NCBI RefSeq assembly: GCF_003966715.1
Contig: NZ_AP018907.1
Span: forward strand, 2,034,001-2,098,000
Origin: Blastochloris tepida
Lineage (GTDB): Bacteria > Pseudomonadota > Alphaproteobacteria > Rhizobiales > Xanthobacteraceae
Direction: 5' to 3'
DNA length: 64,000 nucleotides
Position 1 is the first letter of the stretch. Every line of letters starts with the position of its first letter. The notes beneath the pieces are model-generated. The model did not search any database. It was not told the origin of the DNA and saw only the letters and a list, made by a program, of their open reading frames with translations. The translations under genes were made by a program, and so were the position numbers. Below are positions 38,009-46,337 of this stretch, piece by piece.

Positions 38009-39067
38009 ATGGACGACCCGAAGGACGATTTCGAACGGTCGCTCGCATTCGCGGATATCGCGATGGGGCAGATGAAGGCGTTGCGCCAGCCTGCCTATCC
38101 GCGCAACTACGAAGTCTGGTACACTTATGCCACAGGGCAGAACCTTCAGCTCAACGCTGCCGTAAACGAGGTTCTGGCAAAGGGCAGTTTCTGCGACCAG
38201 GAACTCGGCCGGATCTACGAGGAACTTCTTTCACCACACCGTTTCACCGAGACCATCGACCAGGTCGGGGTGCGGGTGATGAACAAGATCGGCCAAGTGC
38301 TGGCCATGGTGCAGATCGCCGCCGGCGACGTCACCCAGTATTCCGAATCGCTGGCCGACGCCACCAACGCGCTCGTGCGGGCCGGCGCCGACTCCGAAAG
38401 CCTGCACGTCATCGTCGAGAGTCTGGTGGAATCGACGCGCGAGATGGAAGCGCGCAACCGCGTCCTGCAGGACCGGCTTAACGATTCCAACCGTGAGATC
38501 TCGCTGCTCAAGCAGAACCTTGAGGCCGCCCGCACCGAATCCCTCACCGATCCGCTGACCACGCTCGCCAACCGCAAGTATCTCGACATGGCGATCACCC
38601 GCCTGATGGCGGACGGCGCCGCCAGCGGCGAGCCTTTGTCGGTGCTGATCACCGACATCGACAATTTCAAGAAGTTCAACGACACCTTCGGCCACCTGAC
38701 CGGCGATCAGGTGCTGCGGCTGGTGGCCATGGCGGTGAAGCAGAACGTCAAGGGCCAGGACGTCGCGGCGCGCTATGGCGGCGAGGAGTTCATGGTGCTG
38801 CTGCCGCGCACCACCACGCAGCACGCCATCACCGTCGCCGAGCACATCCGCAAGGCGGTGATGGGCAAGGAGCTGATGAAGCGCTCGACCGGCGAAAGCC
38901 TCGGCCGCATCACCATCTCCATCGGCGTCGCGACGATGCGTCCCGGCGACACCGCCGCCTCACTGATCGACCGGGCGGACAGCCACCTCTATGCGGCCAA
39001 GCGCGCGGGCCGCAACCGCGTCTCGGCCGAGACCGAGGCGCAGCCCTCCCCGGCCAAGGTGGCGTGA
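38009..39067 (+). CDS. Diguanylate cyclase (GGDEF domain)
   Basis: Probably makes cyclic di-GMP. The 352-aa soluble protein has a helical N-terminal region (YPRNYEVWYTYATGQNLQLN, about 30-50, a motif seen in related alphaproteobacterial cyclases), a coiled-coil-like stretch at 140-175, and a GGDEF domain with the active-site motif GGEEF at 257-261 and DIDNFKKFND. The inhibitory-site position reads KGQD in place of RxxD, so product inhibition may be weak. The ATG at 38009 has a GGAGGG site; a longer open frame overlaps the helicase gene and is not used. Confidence 0.93.
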   Translation: MDDPKDDFERSLAFADIAMGQMKALRQPAYPRNYEVWYTYATGQNLQLNAAVNEVLAKGSFCDQELGRIYEELLSPHRFTETIDQVGVRVMNKIGQVLAMVQIAAGDVTQYSESLADATNALVRAGADSESLHVIVESLVESTREMEARNRVLQDRLNDSNREISLLKQNLEAARTESLTDPLTTLANRKYLDMAITRLMADGAASGEPLSVLITDIDNFKKFNDTFGHLTGDQVLRLVAMAVKQNVKGQDVAARYGGEEFMVLLPRTTTQHAITVAEHIRKAVMGKELMKRSTGESLGRITISIGVATMRPGDTAASLIDRADSHLYAAKRAGRNRVSAETEAQPSPAKVA

Positions 39068-39131
39068 TACGGTTTTCAGCATCCCGAAGGGATCAACCGG
39101 AAGCCGCATGACTTGCGCGACAGACGCGCTC

Positions 39132-39155
39132 TTTCCGTATAACATGTTACGGAAA
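39132..39155. promoter_or_regulatory. Operator-like palindrome before mazEF
   Basis: Arms TTTCCGTA (39132-39139) and TACGGAAA (39148-39155) flank TAACATGT; TAACATGTTA inside is itself palindromic. TATAAC (39138-39143) could be the -10 hexamer, so a bound antitoxin would block transcription. The site ends 13 bp before the antitoxin ATG, typical of autoregulated toxin-antitoxin pairs. Confidence 0.65.
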
Positions 39156-39168
39156 TTAGAGGTGCGAG

Positions 39169-39396
39169 ATGCCGCGCCAACCCAAGCGCCCCGTTCCGCC
39201 GCCGAAGCGCATGGCGAGCTACCGGCAGAGAATGCGGGCTGCCGGGTTGCGGCCCGTGCAGATCTGGGTGCCGGATACCCGAGCGCCGGATTTCGCCGAA
39301 AAGTGCCGCCGACAGGCGCGCGCTGTGGCGGCGGATGATCCGGCGGGGGACGAGCTCATGCGCTTTGTCGCCCAAATCTATGAATTGCCAGAGTAA
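39169..39396 (+). CDS. MazE-type antitoxin (DUF3018)
   Basis: A 75-aa protein: a basic Pro-rich start, then RMASYRQRMRAAGLRPVQIWVPDTRAPDFAEKCRRQARAVA, the typical DUF3018 pattern of antitoxins paired with MazF/PemK toxins. The N-terminal part probably binds DNA and the C-terminal EL..FV.QIYELPE region the toxin. Its stop overlaps the toxin ATG by one base (TAATG). Confidence 0.88.
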   Translation: MPRQPKRPVPPPKRMASYRQRMRAAGLRPVQIWVPDTRAPDFAEKCRRQARAVAADDPAGDELMRFVAQIYELPE

Positions 39397-39725
39397 TGGT
39401 CCGGCGCGGCCAGTTCGTGGTGATCGTTCTGCCGGGGGATTACGGCAAGCCGCGCCCCGCACTCGTGGTGCAGAGCGATCTCTTCGCCGAACTGCCGTCC
39501 GTCGTGATCTGCCCTTTGACGACCACGCTTCGCGACGACGCGGATCTGTTCCGGCTTCAGGTCGAGCCCACGCCGCGCAACGGTCTCCGTGAGCCTTCGC
39601 AAGTGGCCATCGACAAGATCACCGTCGTTCCGGTTTCGAAGATCGGAGCGGCGATCGGCGAAGCTGACGATACCCTGCTCGTGCGCATCAACCGGGCGCT
39701 CGCTTTGTTTCTCGGCATTGCCTGA
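39396..39725 (+). CDS. MazF/PemK-type endoribonuclease toxin
   Basis: A 109-aa mRNA interferase. The PemK/MazF fold shows as RRGQFVVIVLPGDYGKPRPALVVQSD, SVVICPLTTTL, then GLREPSQVAIDKITVVPVSKIG and a C-terminal helix ALALFLGIA. Arg and Ser/Thr positions expected for catalysis (KPRPALVVQ, LTTT) are present, so it looks intact. It is translationally coupled to the antitoxin. Confidence 0.92.
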   Translation: MVRRGQFVVIVLPGDYGKPRPALVVQSDLFAELPSVVICPLTTTLRDDADLFRLQVEPTPRNGLREPSQVAIDKITVVPVSKIGAAIGEADDTLLVRINRALALFLGIA

Positions 39726-39760
39726 TACGGTCTCCGGCTGATCAAGCTGGAGAACCGTAT
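39725..39760. repeat. Palindromic intergenic element after mazF
   Basis: ATACGGTCTCCGGCTGATCA followed by AGCTGGAGAACCGTAT forms an imperfect hairpin. Its core GGCTGATCAAGCC-like sequence matches the element at 62244-62272, and degenerate copies lie near 39065 and 17838. It may end mazF transcription. Confidence 0.65.
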
Positions 39761-39824
39761 TCCGATCGCGGCGTGAAATCGCGCAGGCGTCCCAGTTCAG
39801 GCTGTCCGGCCGCGGCCGCGGCGC

Positions 39825-40199
39825 TCAGGCGGCGGAGCGTTCCTCGGCCGGCTTCAGCGACACCGATTCACCGCAACCGCACGACGCCGTCTCGTTGGGA
39901 TTGTTGAACACGAACTGCGCCGACAGCTTGTCGGTCTTGTAGTCCATCTCGGCACCGAGCAGGAACATGATGGCGCTGGGGTCGACCACCACCTTGACGC
40001 CCCCCTGCTCCACCACCTCGTCGCCCGGCCGGATCTCGGTGGCGTAATCGACCGTGTAGGACATGCCGGCGCATCCGCCCTGCTTGACGCCGACGCGCAG
40101 GCCGGCGACCGGGGTCTCGGCGGCCTCCACGATGTTCCTCACCTGCGCCGCGGCGCGATCGGTGAGACGCAGAACCGGCAAACGCGGGCGGACATTCAT
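39825..40199 (-). CDS. sufA: A-type iron-sulfur carrier
   Basis: Protein of 124 aa at the end of the suf operon that carries Fe-S clusters to targets. The three conserved cysteines are in VKQGGCAGMSY and ASCGCGES. The ATG at 40199 follows GGAGGAGAG; an upstream extension to 40400 is not conserved-looking. It lies 109 bp past sufT, so it may be partly separate. SufA versus IscA/ErpA cannot be settled by sequence; the symbol follows context. Confidence 0.88.
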   Translation of the reverse strand: MNVRPRLPVLRLTDRAAAQVRNIVEAAETPVAGLRVGVKQGGCAGMSYTVDYATEIRPGDEVVEQGGVKVVVDPSAIMFLLGAEMDYKTDKLSAQFVFNNPNETASCGCGESVSLKPAEERSAA

Positions 40200-40308
40200 A
40201 TGCTCTCCTCCATGCGCAGGCACTCGGCCAGCCGTCTGGCGAGCCGTCGCCCGCCAAGATGGATCCGATCCTTGGTCGATATAGGGCAAATCGGTGCAGA
40301 AACCCGGA

Positions 40309-40695
40309 TCACCAAAGATTGAGCGCGACCCGCGCCTCTTCGGACATCCGGCTCTGATCCCACGGCGGATCCCAAACCACCTCGACCTTGGCGCCCGCAA
40401 CCCCCGGCACCATCGCCACCGCGGTCTCCACCATGATGGGAAGCTCGGCGGCCGACGGGCAGTTCGGCGTGGTGAGCGTCATCTCGACATGCACCATGCG
40501 GTCGTCGGCGATGTCGACCTTGTAGATCAGGCCGAGCTCATAAATGTCCGCCGGAATCTCGGGATCGTAGACGCTTTTCAGCGCCTGCACGATGTCGTCG
40601 GTCAGGCGTGCGATCTCGTTCGGCGGGATCGCGCCGCCCGTGCCTGCGGCGTCCACCGGAGCGACAACGTCCTGATTGGAATTATTCTCGTTCAT
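40309..40695 (-). CDS. sufT: SufT-type Fe-S assembly factor (MIP18/DUF59)
   Basis: Protein of 128 aa with the DUF59 core: VYDPEIPADIYELGLIYKVDI, MTLTTPNCPSAAELP (the conserved Cys) and VEVVWDPPWDQSRMSEEAR. Such proteins help mature Fe-S proteins. A disordered Asn/Gly-rich N-terminus covers residues 1-25. Its ATG overlaps the sufS stop by 4 bp. Confidence 0.9.
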   Translation of the reverse strand: MNENNSNQDVVAPVDAAGTGGAIPPNEIARLTDDIVQALKSVYDPEIPADIYELGLIYKVDIADDRMVHVEMTLTTPNCPSAAELPIMVETAVAMVPGVAGAKVEVVWDPPWDQSRMSEEARVALNLW

Positions 40696-41951
40696 GCAAA
40701 CAGAGCCTCGGCTCTTGTGAGAGCATCTGTCAGTTTATCGACCTCTTCGCGCGTGTTGTACAGTGCAAATGAAGCACGGCACGTCGCCGTTACTCCGAAG
40801 CGCGCGAGAAGCGGCATCGTGCAGTGCGTTCCTGCACGTACCGCGATACCGGAACGGTCGATCACGGTCGCGACATCGTGAGCGTGAGCATTCTTCAACT
40901 CGAAGGAGACGATCGCGCCCTTGTCGCGCGCGGTGCCGAAGATGCGCAGCGAATTGATGCGCGACAGCCGCTCGGTCGCATAGGCGACGAGATCGCTCTC
41001 ATGGGCGCGGATCGCCTCGGGCCCGACTGCCTTGATATAGTCCAGCGCCGCGCCGAGCCCGATCGCCGGCACGATCGAGGGCGTGCCGGCCTCGAACTTG
41101 TAGGGCGGATCGCCATAGGTCACGGCGTCCTCGGTGACGGTGCGGATCATCTCGCCGCCACCCAGGAACGGCGGCATCCGCTCCAGATGCTCGCGCTTGG
41201 CGTAGAGCGCGCCGATGCCGGACGGCCCATAGAGCTTGTGGCCGGTGATGACGTAGAAGTCGGCGTCGATGTCCTGCACGTCGACCGGCAGATGCACCGC
41301 GCCCTGGCTGCCATCCACCAGCACCGGAATGCCGCGGGCGTGGGCGATGCGCACCACCTCCTTGACCGGCACGATGGTGCCGAGCGCGTTCGACATGTGG
41401 GTGATGGCGACAATCCTGGTCTTCGGCGTCAGCAGCTTCTCGAATTCGTCGAGGAGGAAGTTGCCGTCATCGTCGACCGGCGCCCATTTCAGCACCGCTC
41501 CGCGGCGCTCGCGGTGGAAGTGCCAGGGCACGATGTTGGAATGGTGCTCCATGATCGACAGCACCACCTCGTCGCCCTCGCCCAGCACCATGCCGCCGAA
41601 CGAGGCCGCAACGAGGTTGATCGCCTCGGTGGCGTTGCGCACGAAGATGATCTCGTCGGTCGAGCGGGCATTGAGGAAGGCGCGCACCGTCTCGCGCGCG
41701 CCCTCGTAAGCCTCGGTCGCGGCATTGGCGAGGAAGTGCATGCCGCGGTGGACATTGGCGTATTCGGTCTCGTACGCCAGCCGCATGCGGTCCAGCACCT
41801 GCCGCGGCTTCTGGGCCGAGGCGGCATTGTCGAGATAGACCAGCGGCTTGCCGTAGACCTCACGGGACAGGATGGGGAAATCCGCCCTCACCTTCGCGAT
41901 GTCGTAGCGCGAAACCTCGGAACGGCCGATCGCCGTCGCATCCATCATCAT
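40692..41951 (-). CDS. sufS: SufS-type (group II) cysteine desulfurase
   Basis: PLP enzyme of 419 aa providing sulfur for Fe-S clusters. Features: YLDNAASAQKPRQVLD, NVHRGMHFLA, the PLP Lys in VITGHKLYGPSGIGALY, and the reactive Cys in RAGTHCTMPLL near the C-terminus. Four in-frame ATGs cluster at 41957-41943; I picked 41951, 8 bp from GAGG. It lies between sufD and sufT. Confidence 0.95.
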   Translation of the reverse strand: MMMDATAIGRSEVSRYDIAKVRADFPILSREVYGKPLVYLDNAASAQKPRQVLDRMRLAYETEYANVHRGMHFLANAATEAYEGARETVRAFLNARSTDEIIFVRNATEAINLVAASFGGMVLGEGDEVVLSIMEHHSNIVPWHFHRERRGAVLKWAPVDDDGNFLLDEFEKLLTPKTRIVAITHMSNALGTIVPVKEVVRIAHARGIPVLVDGSQGAVHLPVDVQDIDADFYVITGHKLYGPSGIGALYAKREHLERMPPFLGGGEMIRTVTEDAVTYGDPPYKFEAGTPSIVPAIGLGAALDYIKAVGPEAIRAHESDLVAYATERLSRINSLRIFGTARDKGAIVSFELKNAHAHDVATVIDRSGIAVRAGTHCTMPLLARFGVTATCRASFALYNTREEVDKLTDALTRAEALFA

Positions 41952-41977
41952 CCCCATCGCCTCAAATCGGTTGCGCC

Positions 41978-43321
41978 TCAGTCGCGCGCCTGCGGTGTGC
42001 CGGCGCGCTGCGCCAGCCAGCGCCCCACGCCATCCATCAGCGCGGCGCGCACCGCCTCGTTCTCGACCTGATCGATGATCTCGCCGACGAAGGACTGGAT
42101 CAGCAGCGCCGCGGCCGCAGCCTCGGGAATACCGCGCGCCTCGAGATAGAACAACAACTCCTCGTCGAGCGCGCCGACCGTGGCACCATGGCCGCACTGC
42201 ACGTCGTCGGCATAGATCTCAAGCTCGGGCTTGTTGTCCATCTCCGCGCCCTCGGCCAGGATGAGCGCGTTGGAGGCCATGCGGCCGTCGGTCTTCTGGG
42301 CCTGGGACTCGACGATGATCTTGCCCTGGAACACGCCGTGGGACTCGCCATCGAGCACGGTGCGGAACAGCTCGCGGCTTTCGCAGTGCGTTCCCTTGTG
42401 CTCGACGAGCAGCGTGGTGTCGCCATGCTGACGGCCGCGCAGCAGCGACGTGCCGCGCAGGCCCGCACTGATATGATCGCCGTTCAGTGCCAGCGCCACC
42501 TGCTGGCGCGACACCGCCGCGCCGGTGGTGAGCGTGCAGCCCTTGAGGCTCGCGTGCGCCGCGGCTTCCGCCATCAGCGTGTGCAGATGCAGCGCGCCGT
42601 CGCCTTCCGCCTGATGGCGGATCAACTCGACCGAGGCAAGCTTGCCAACCGACAGTTCAAGCGCGCTGTTGGTCTGGTAATCAACGCCGTCCGGCCCCTC
42701 GAAGCTCTCGATCAAAGTCAGCGCGGCGCCATCCTCGACCACGACGAGGCTGCGCATAACATCGGCGGTGGCGGCGCCGACATGACGGCTGACGATGAGC
42801 AGCGGCCGCTCGATCTTCGTCCCCGCCGCAACATGCACGACGACGCCATCGGCCATGAAGGCGGTGTTGAGATCGACCGCGGCATTACCCTTGGGCGCAA
42901 GCCGGCCCAGCCGGGAGCTCAAGGGCTGGCCTTCGCCGAGCACGCGCGCCAGCGGCAGGATCGTCAATCCCACTTCGAGGCTGGCGAGATCGGAGAGTTC
43001 AGCGACGAAGCTGCCATTGACCAGCACCAGCCGGCGGGCACCAGCTGCGGCGAATGCCGCGCCGGCATCCTTGGCCGCGGCGATGTCATCGGCGTTCGGC
43101 GGCGCGGCGAGCGGCTTCGCCTCGCGCATCAGCACGCGCAGGTCGGTGTATTTCCAGTCCTCGACGCGGCGGTGCGGCAGGCCCGCAGCCTCGAACGCGC
43201 CGAACGCGCTGGCGCGCAGCTCCTTCACGCTCGCATCGCCCGGCAGCGTCGGCGCCGCCAGCCCGAAAGCGCGAGACAGGGCCTGCTCGGCCGGCGTCTT
43301 GATGGGGGTCATGTCCGTCAT
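41978..43321 (-). CDS. sufD: Fe-S cluster scaffold subunit SufD
   Basis: Beta-helix partner of SufB in the SufBC2D complex, 447 aa. Typical features are AFEAAGLPHRRVEDWKYTDLR near the N-terminus, the repeat-rich middle, and SRELFRTVLDGESHGVFQGKIIVESQAQKTDGRMASNALIL, then the CGHGATVG and FYLEARGIPEAAA segments. It follows sufC after a 219-bp gap that contains a large inverted repeat. Confidence 0.96.
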   Translation of the reverse strand: MTDMTPIKTPAEQALSRAFGLAAPTLPGDASVKELRASAFGAFEAAGLPHRRVEDWKYTDLRVLMREAKPLAAPPNADDIAAAKDAGAAFAAAGARRLVLVNGSFVAELSDLASLEVGLTILPLARVLGEGQPLSSRLGRLAPKGNAAVDLNTAFMADGVVVHVAAGTKIERPLLIVSRHVGAATADVMRSLVVVEDGAALTLIESFEGPDGVDYQTNSALELSVGKLASVELIRHQAEGDGALHLHTLMAEAAAHASLKGCTLTTGAAVSRQQVALALNGDHISAGLRGTSLLRGRQHGDTTLLVEHKGTHCESRELFRTVLDGESHGVFQGKIIVESQAQKTDGRMASNALILAEGAEMDNKPELEIYADDVQCGHGATVGALDEELLFYLEARGIPEAAAAALLIQSFVGEIIDQVENEAVRAALMDGVGRWLAQRAGTPQARD

Positions 43322-43376
43322 GCGACGTGGTCTTCCTGTCCGTTCAGGCGCAACTGCGGCTGCGTTTGCTCGGCTC

Positions 43377-43530
43377 CTTCCCTCTCCCCTTGCGGGAGAG
43401 GGTGGTGAGACCGAGCAATGCGAGGTCGAACCGGGTGAGGGGTCGTGTCCAACCTGCCTTCAGGTTCCCCTCACCCGCCTCGCGATCATTCGATCGCTCG
43501 GCACCCTCTCCCACAAGGGGAGAGGGAAGA
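43377..43530. repeat. Large inverted repeat inside the suf operon
   Basis: CCTTCCCTCTCCCC with TTGCGGGAGAGGGTG (43377-43405) is mirrored by CACCCTCTCCCACAAGGGG with AGAGGGAAG (43502-43530), about 29-bp arms. A smaller GGTGAGGGG/CCCCTCACC pair is nested inside. Such elements are common in Hyphomicrobiales. Transcribed RNA would fold into a strong stem between sufC and sufD. Confidence 0.8.
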
Positions 43531-43540
43531 AACGCGTCGC

Positions 43541-44302
43541 CTATGCCGCGTCCTGGTAGTCGCGATAGCCGTTGGCTTCGAGCTCCAGCGCCAGCTCCTT
43601 GCCGCCGGAGCGCACGATGCGGCCCTTCGACATCACATGCACGGTGTCCGGCACGATGTGATTGAGCAGGCGCTGATAGTGAGTGATGACGATGAACGAG
43701 CGGTCGGCCCGGCGCAGCCGGTTGACCCCCTCCGACACGATGCGCAACGCGTCGATGTCAAGGCCGGAGTCGGTCTCATCGAGAATGGCGAGCTTCGGCT
43801 GAAGCAGCGCCATCTGCAAAATCTCGTTGCGCTTCTTCTCGCCGCCGGAGAAGCCGACATTGACCGGCCGGCGCAGCATCTCCTGCTTGATGAACAGCGC
43901 GTCGGCCTCCGCCTTCACCAGCTTCATGAAGTCCGGCGTGGTCAGTTCGGGCTCGCCGCGATGCTTGCGCTGGGCGTTCATCGCCGTCTTGAGGAACGTC
44001 ATGGTGGCGACGCCCGGCACCTCCATCGGATACTGGAAGGCCAGGAACACGCCCTTGGCGGCGCGCTCGTCCGGCGGCATGTCGAGAATGCTCTGGCCGT
44101 TCAGCAGCACCTCGCCGTCGGTGACGGTGTAGCCCGGCTTGCCCGACAGCACATAGGACAGCGTCGACTTGCCCGAGCCATTCGGCCCCATGATGGCGGC
44201 AACCTCGCCGGGGGCGACGCTCAGCGTGAGGCCGTTGAGGATCTTGCGGTCCTCGACCTCGGCGTGGAGGTTGCGAATTTCGAGTATGGCCGGCACCGTC
44301 AT
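43541..44302 (-). CDS. sufC: Fe-S assembly ATPase SufC
   Basis: ABC-type ATPase of 253 aa energising the SufBCD scaffold. Walker A is GPNGSGKSTLSYVLSG, the signature is FSGGEKKRNEILQ and Walker B is LAILDETDSGLDIDALR, all characteristic of SufC. Its ATG overlaps the cupin stop by 4 bp. Confidence 0.97.
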   Translation of the reverse strand: MTVPAILEIRNLHAEVEDRKILNGLTLSVAPGEVAAIMGPNGSGKSTLSYVLSGKPGYTVTDGEVLLNGQSILDMPPDERAAKGVFLAFQYPMEVPGVATMTFLKTAMNAQRKHRGEPELTTPDFMKLVKAEADALFIKQEMLRRPVNVGFSGGEKKRNEILQMALLQPKLAILDETDSGLDIDALRIVSEGVNRLRRADRSFIVITHYQRLLNHIVPDTVHVMSKGRIVRSGGKELALELEANGYRDYQDAA

Positions 44303-44799
44303 GTGTCTTCACCGTCGTAATAATTGAGGCTTGTTTCGGCGCGGCCGACGAAGCGGACACCGCCGCCGCCCGGATTGGCCCAGTCGAAGCGGCTCATCAC
44401 CGCGAATTTCTTCGAGTCGGGATATTCGACCACTTCGGTCTCGGCGATGTTCGAGATGCCGAGATATTTGAGCGGCGTGGTGCCGGTGTTGATGAGCTGA
44501 TGGGCGACCTCGGGTCCGCCGGTCGGCGCGGCGCAGACATCGCCGGCCTTCACGGCGAAGCGCTCGTCGCCGAAGCGATAGGTGCCCTCGCCCTCCAGGA
44601 TCACGAACAGCTCGTGGATCAGATGGTGCGCGTGGAACGGAAACGCCTTCTCGCCCGGCTCGACCACATGCAGCATTGCGCCGAGCCCCTTCGAGCCGAT
44701 GAGGTGCGCGAAGGAGCCGACCCTGGCCTTGAACGCCTTGCCGTTGCCGATGTACTTCAGCGGCACGTCGGCGAGGTTGATCACCGGTTTCCCCGTCAT
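44299..44799 (-). CDS. Cupin-domain protein within the suf operon
   Basis: A 166-aa protein with one cupin barrel: [34 protein letters not shown] (metal ligands H-x-H and E visible) and a second half [20 protein letters not shown]. The C-terminal [20 protein letters not shown] resembles cupins of the ectoine/sugar-isomerase kind. It overlaps sufB and sufC by 4 bp each, so it is translated with the scaffold genes. I do not know a role for it in Fe-S assembly; metal or stress sensing is possible. Confidence 0.85.
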   Translation of the reverse strand: MTGKPVINLADVPLKYIGNGKAFKARVGSFAHLIGSKGLGAMLHVVEPGEKAFPFHAHHLIHELFVILEGEGTYRFGDERFAVKAGDVCAAPTGGPEVAHQLINTGTTPLKYLGISNIAETEVVEYPDSKKFAVMSRFDWANPGGGGVRFVGRAETSLNYYDGEDT

Positions 44800-46280
44800 C
44801 CGACGCTGCCCTCCAGCGAGATCGAGATCAGCTTCTGCGCCTCGACGGCGAACTCCATCGGCAGCTTCTGCAGCACGTCGCGCACGAAGCCGTTGACGAC
44901 CAGCGCCACCGCCTCTTCCTGCGAAAGCCCGCGGCTCTGGCAATAGAACAGCATCTCCTCGGAGATCTTCGAGGTGGTGGCCTCGTGCTCGAACACGGCG
45001 CTGGAATTCTTGCTCTCGATATAGGGCACGGTGTGCGCGCCACACTGGTTGCCGACCAGGAGCGAGTCGCAGTTGGTCCAGTTGCGCGCGCCGGTGGCCT
45101 TGCGGTGTGCCGAAACCAGGCCGCGATAGGTGTTCTGCGATTTGCCGGCGGAGATGCCCTTGGAGATGATCCGGCTCACGGTGTTCTTGCCGAGATGGAT
45201 CATCTTGGTGCCGGAATCGACCTGCTGGTGGCCGTTGGAGATGGCGATCGAGTAGAACTCGCCCTTCGAGCCATCGCCGCGCAGGATGCAGCTCGGATAC
45301 TTCCAGGTGATGGCCGAGCCGGTCTCGACCTGGGTCCAGGAGATCTTCGAGTTCCGGCCGCGGCAGTCGCCGCGCTTGGTGACGAAATTGTAGATGCCGC
45401 CCTTGCCGTCCTTGTCGCCGGGATACCAGTTCTGGACGGTCGAATACTTGATCTCGGCATCGTCGAGCGCGATCAGCTCGACCACGGCGGCATGAAGCTG
45501 GTTCTCGTCGCGGCGCGGTGCGGTGCAGCCTTCAAGGTACGACACATACGCGCCCTTGTCGGCGATGATCAGCGTGCGCTCGAACTGGCCGGTGTTCTGC
45601 TCATTGATGCGGAAATAGGTGGACAGCTCCATCGGGCAGCGCACGCCCGGCGGCACGTAGACGAACGAGCCGTCCGAGAACACCGCCGAATTGAGCGTGG
45701 CGTAGTAATTGTCGGTGACCGGCACGACGCTGCCGAGATACTGGCGCACCAGATCGGGATAGTCGCGGATCGCCTCGGAGATCGGGCAGAAGATGACGCC
45801 CGCCTTCTTAAGCTCGTCCTTGAAGGTGGTGGCCACCGACACCGAGTCGAACACCGCATCGACCGCGACGCGCGAGGACGGATAGGCCGCGCCCTCGACA
45901 CCGGCCAGAAGCGCCTGCTCCTTCAGCGGGATGCCGAGCTTCTCGTACGTGCGCAGGATTTCGGGATCGACCTCGTCCAGCGACTTCGGCGCCGCGTTCT
46001 TCTTCGGCGCGGCGTAGTAATAGAGATCCTGGAAATCGATCTTCGGATAGGCGACCTTGGCCCAGGTCGGCTCGGTCATGGTCAGCCAGCGCCGGTAGGC
46101 GCCGAGCCGCCACTCGGTCATCCATTCGGGCTCGCCCTTTTTGGCCGAGATGAAACGGACGATGTCCTCGTTCAGGCCCTTGGGGGCCTTGTCCATCTCG
46201 ACATCGGTGGAGAAGCCCCACTTGTACTGGTCGACGTCGATGGCGCGGACCGATTCAACGGTCTCCTGCACGGCCGGCAT
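44796..46280 (-). CDS. sufB: Fe-S cluster scaffold subunit SufB
   Basis: Core scaffold protein of 494 aa. The family pattern is clear: [86 protein letters not shown] with a conserved Cys, and [20 protein letters not shown]. The ATG at 46280 has the GGAAGGGAG site. Confidence 0.97.
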   Translation of the reverse strand: MPAVQETVESVRAIDVDQYKWGFSTDVEMDKAPKGLNEDIVRFISAKKGEPEWMTEWRLGAYRRWLTMTEPTWAKVAYPKIDFQDLYYYAAPKKNAAPKSLDEVDPEILRTYEKLGIPLKEQALLAGVEGAAYPSSRVAVDAVFDSVSVATTFKDELKKAGVIFCPISEAIRDYPDLVRQYLGSVVPVTDNYYATLNSAVFSDGSFVYVPPGVRCPMELSTYFRINEQNTGQFERTLIIADKGAYVSYLEGCTAPRRDENQLHAAVVELIALDDAEIKYSTVQNWYPGDKDGKGGIYNFVTKRGDCRGRNSKISWTQVETGSAITWKYPSCILRGDGSKGEFYSIAISNGHQQVDSGTKMIHLGKNTVSRIISKGISAGKSQNTYRGLVSAHRKATGARNWTNCDSLLVGNQCGAHTVPYIESKNSSAVFEHEATTSKISEEMLFYCQSRGLSQEEAVALVVNGFVRDVLQKLPMEFAVEAQKLISISLEGSVG

Positions 46281-46337
46281 ATCGTACTCCCTTCCTCGCG
46301 GTTTCAAGGACCGTGGGTCGGTCTGGAAGACTTCAGG

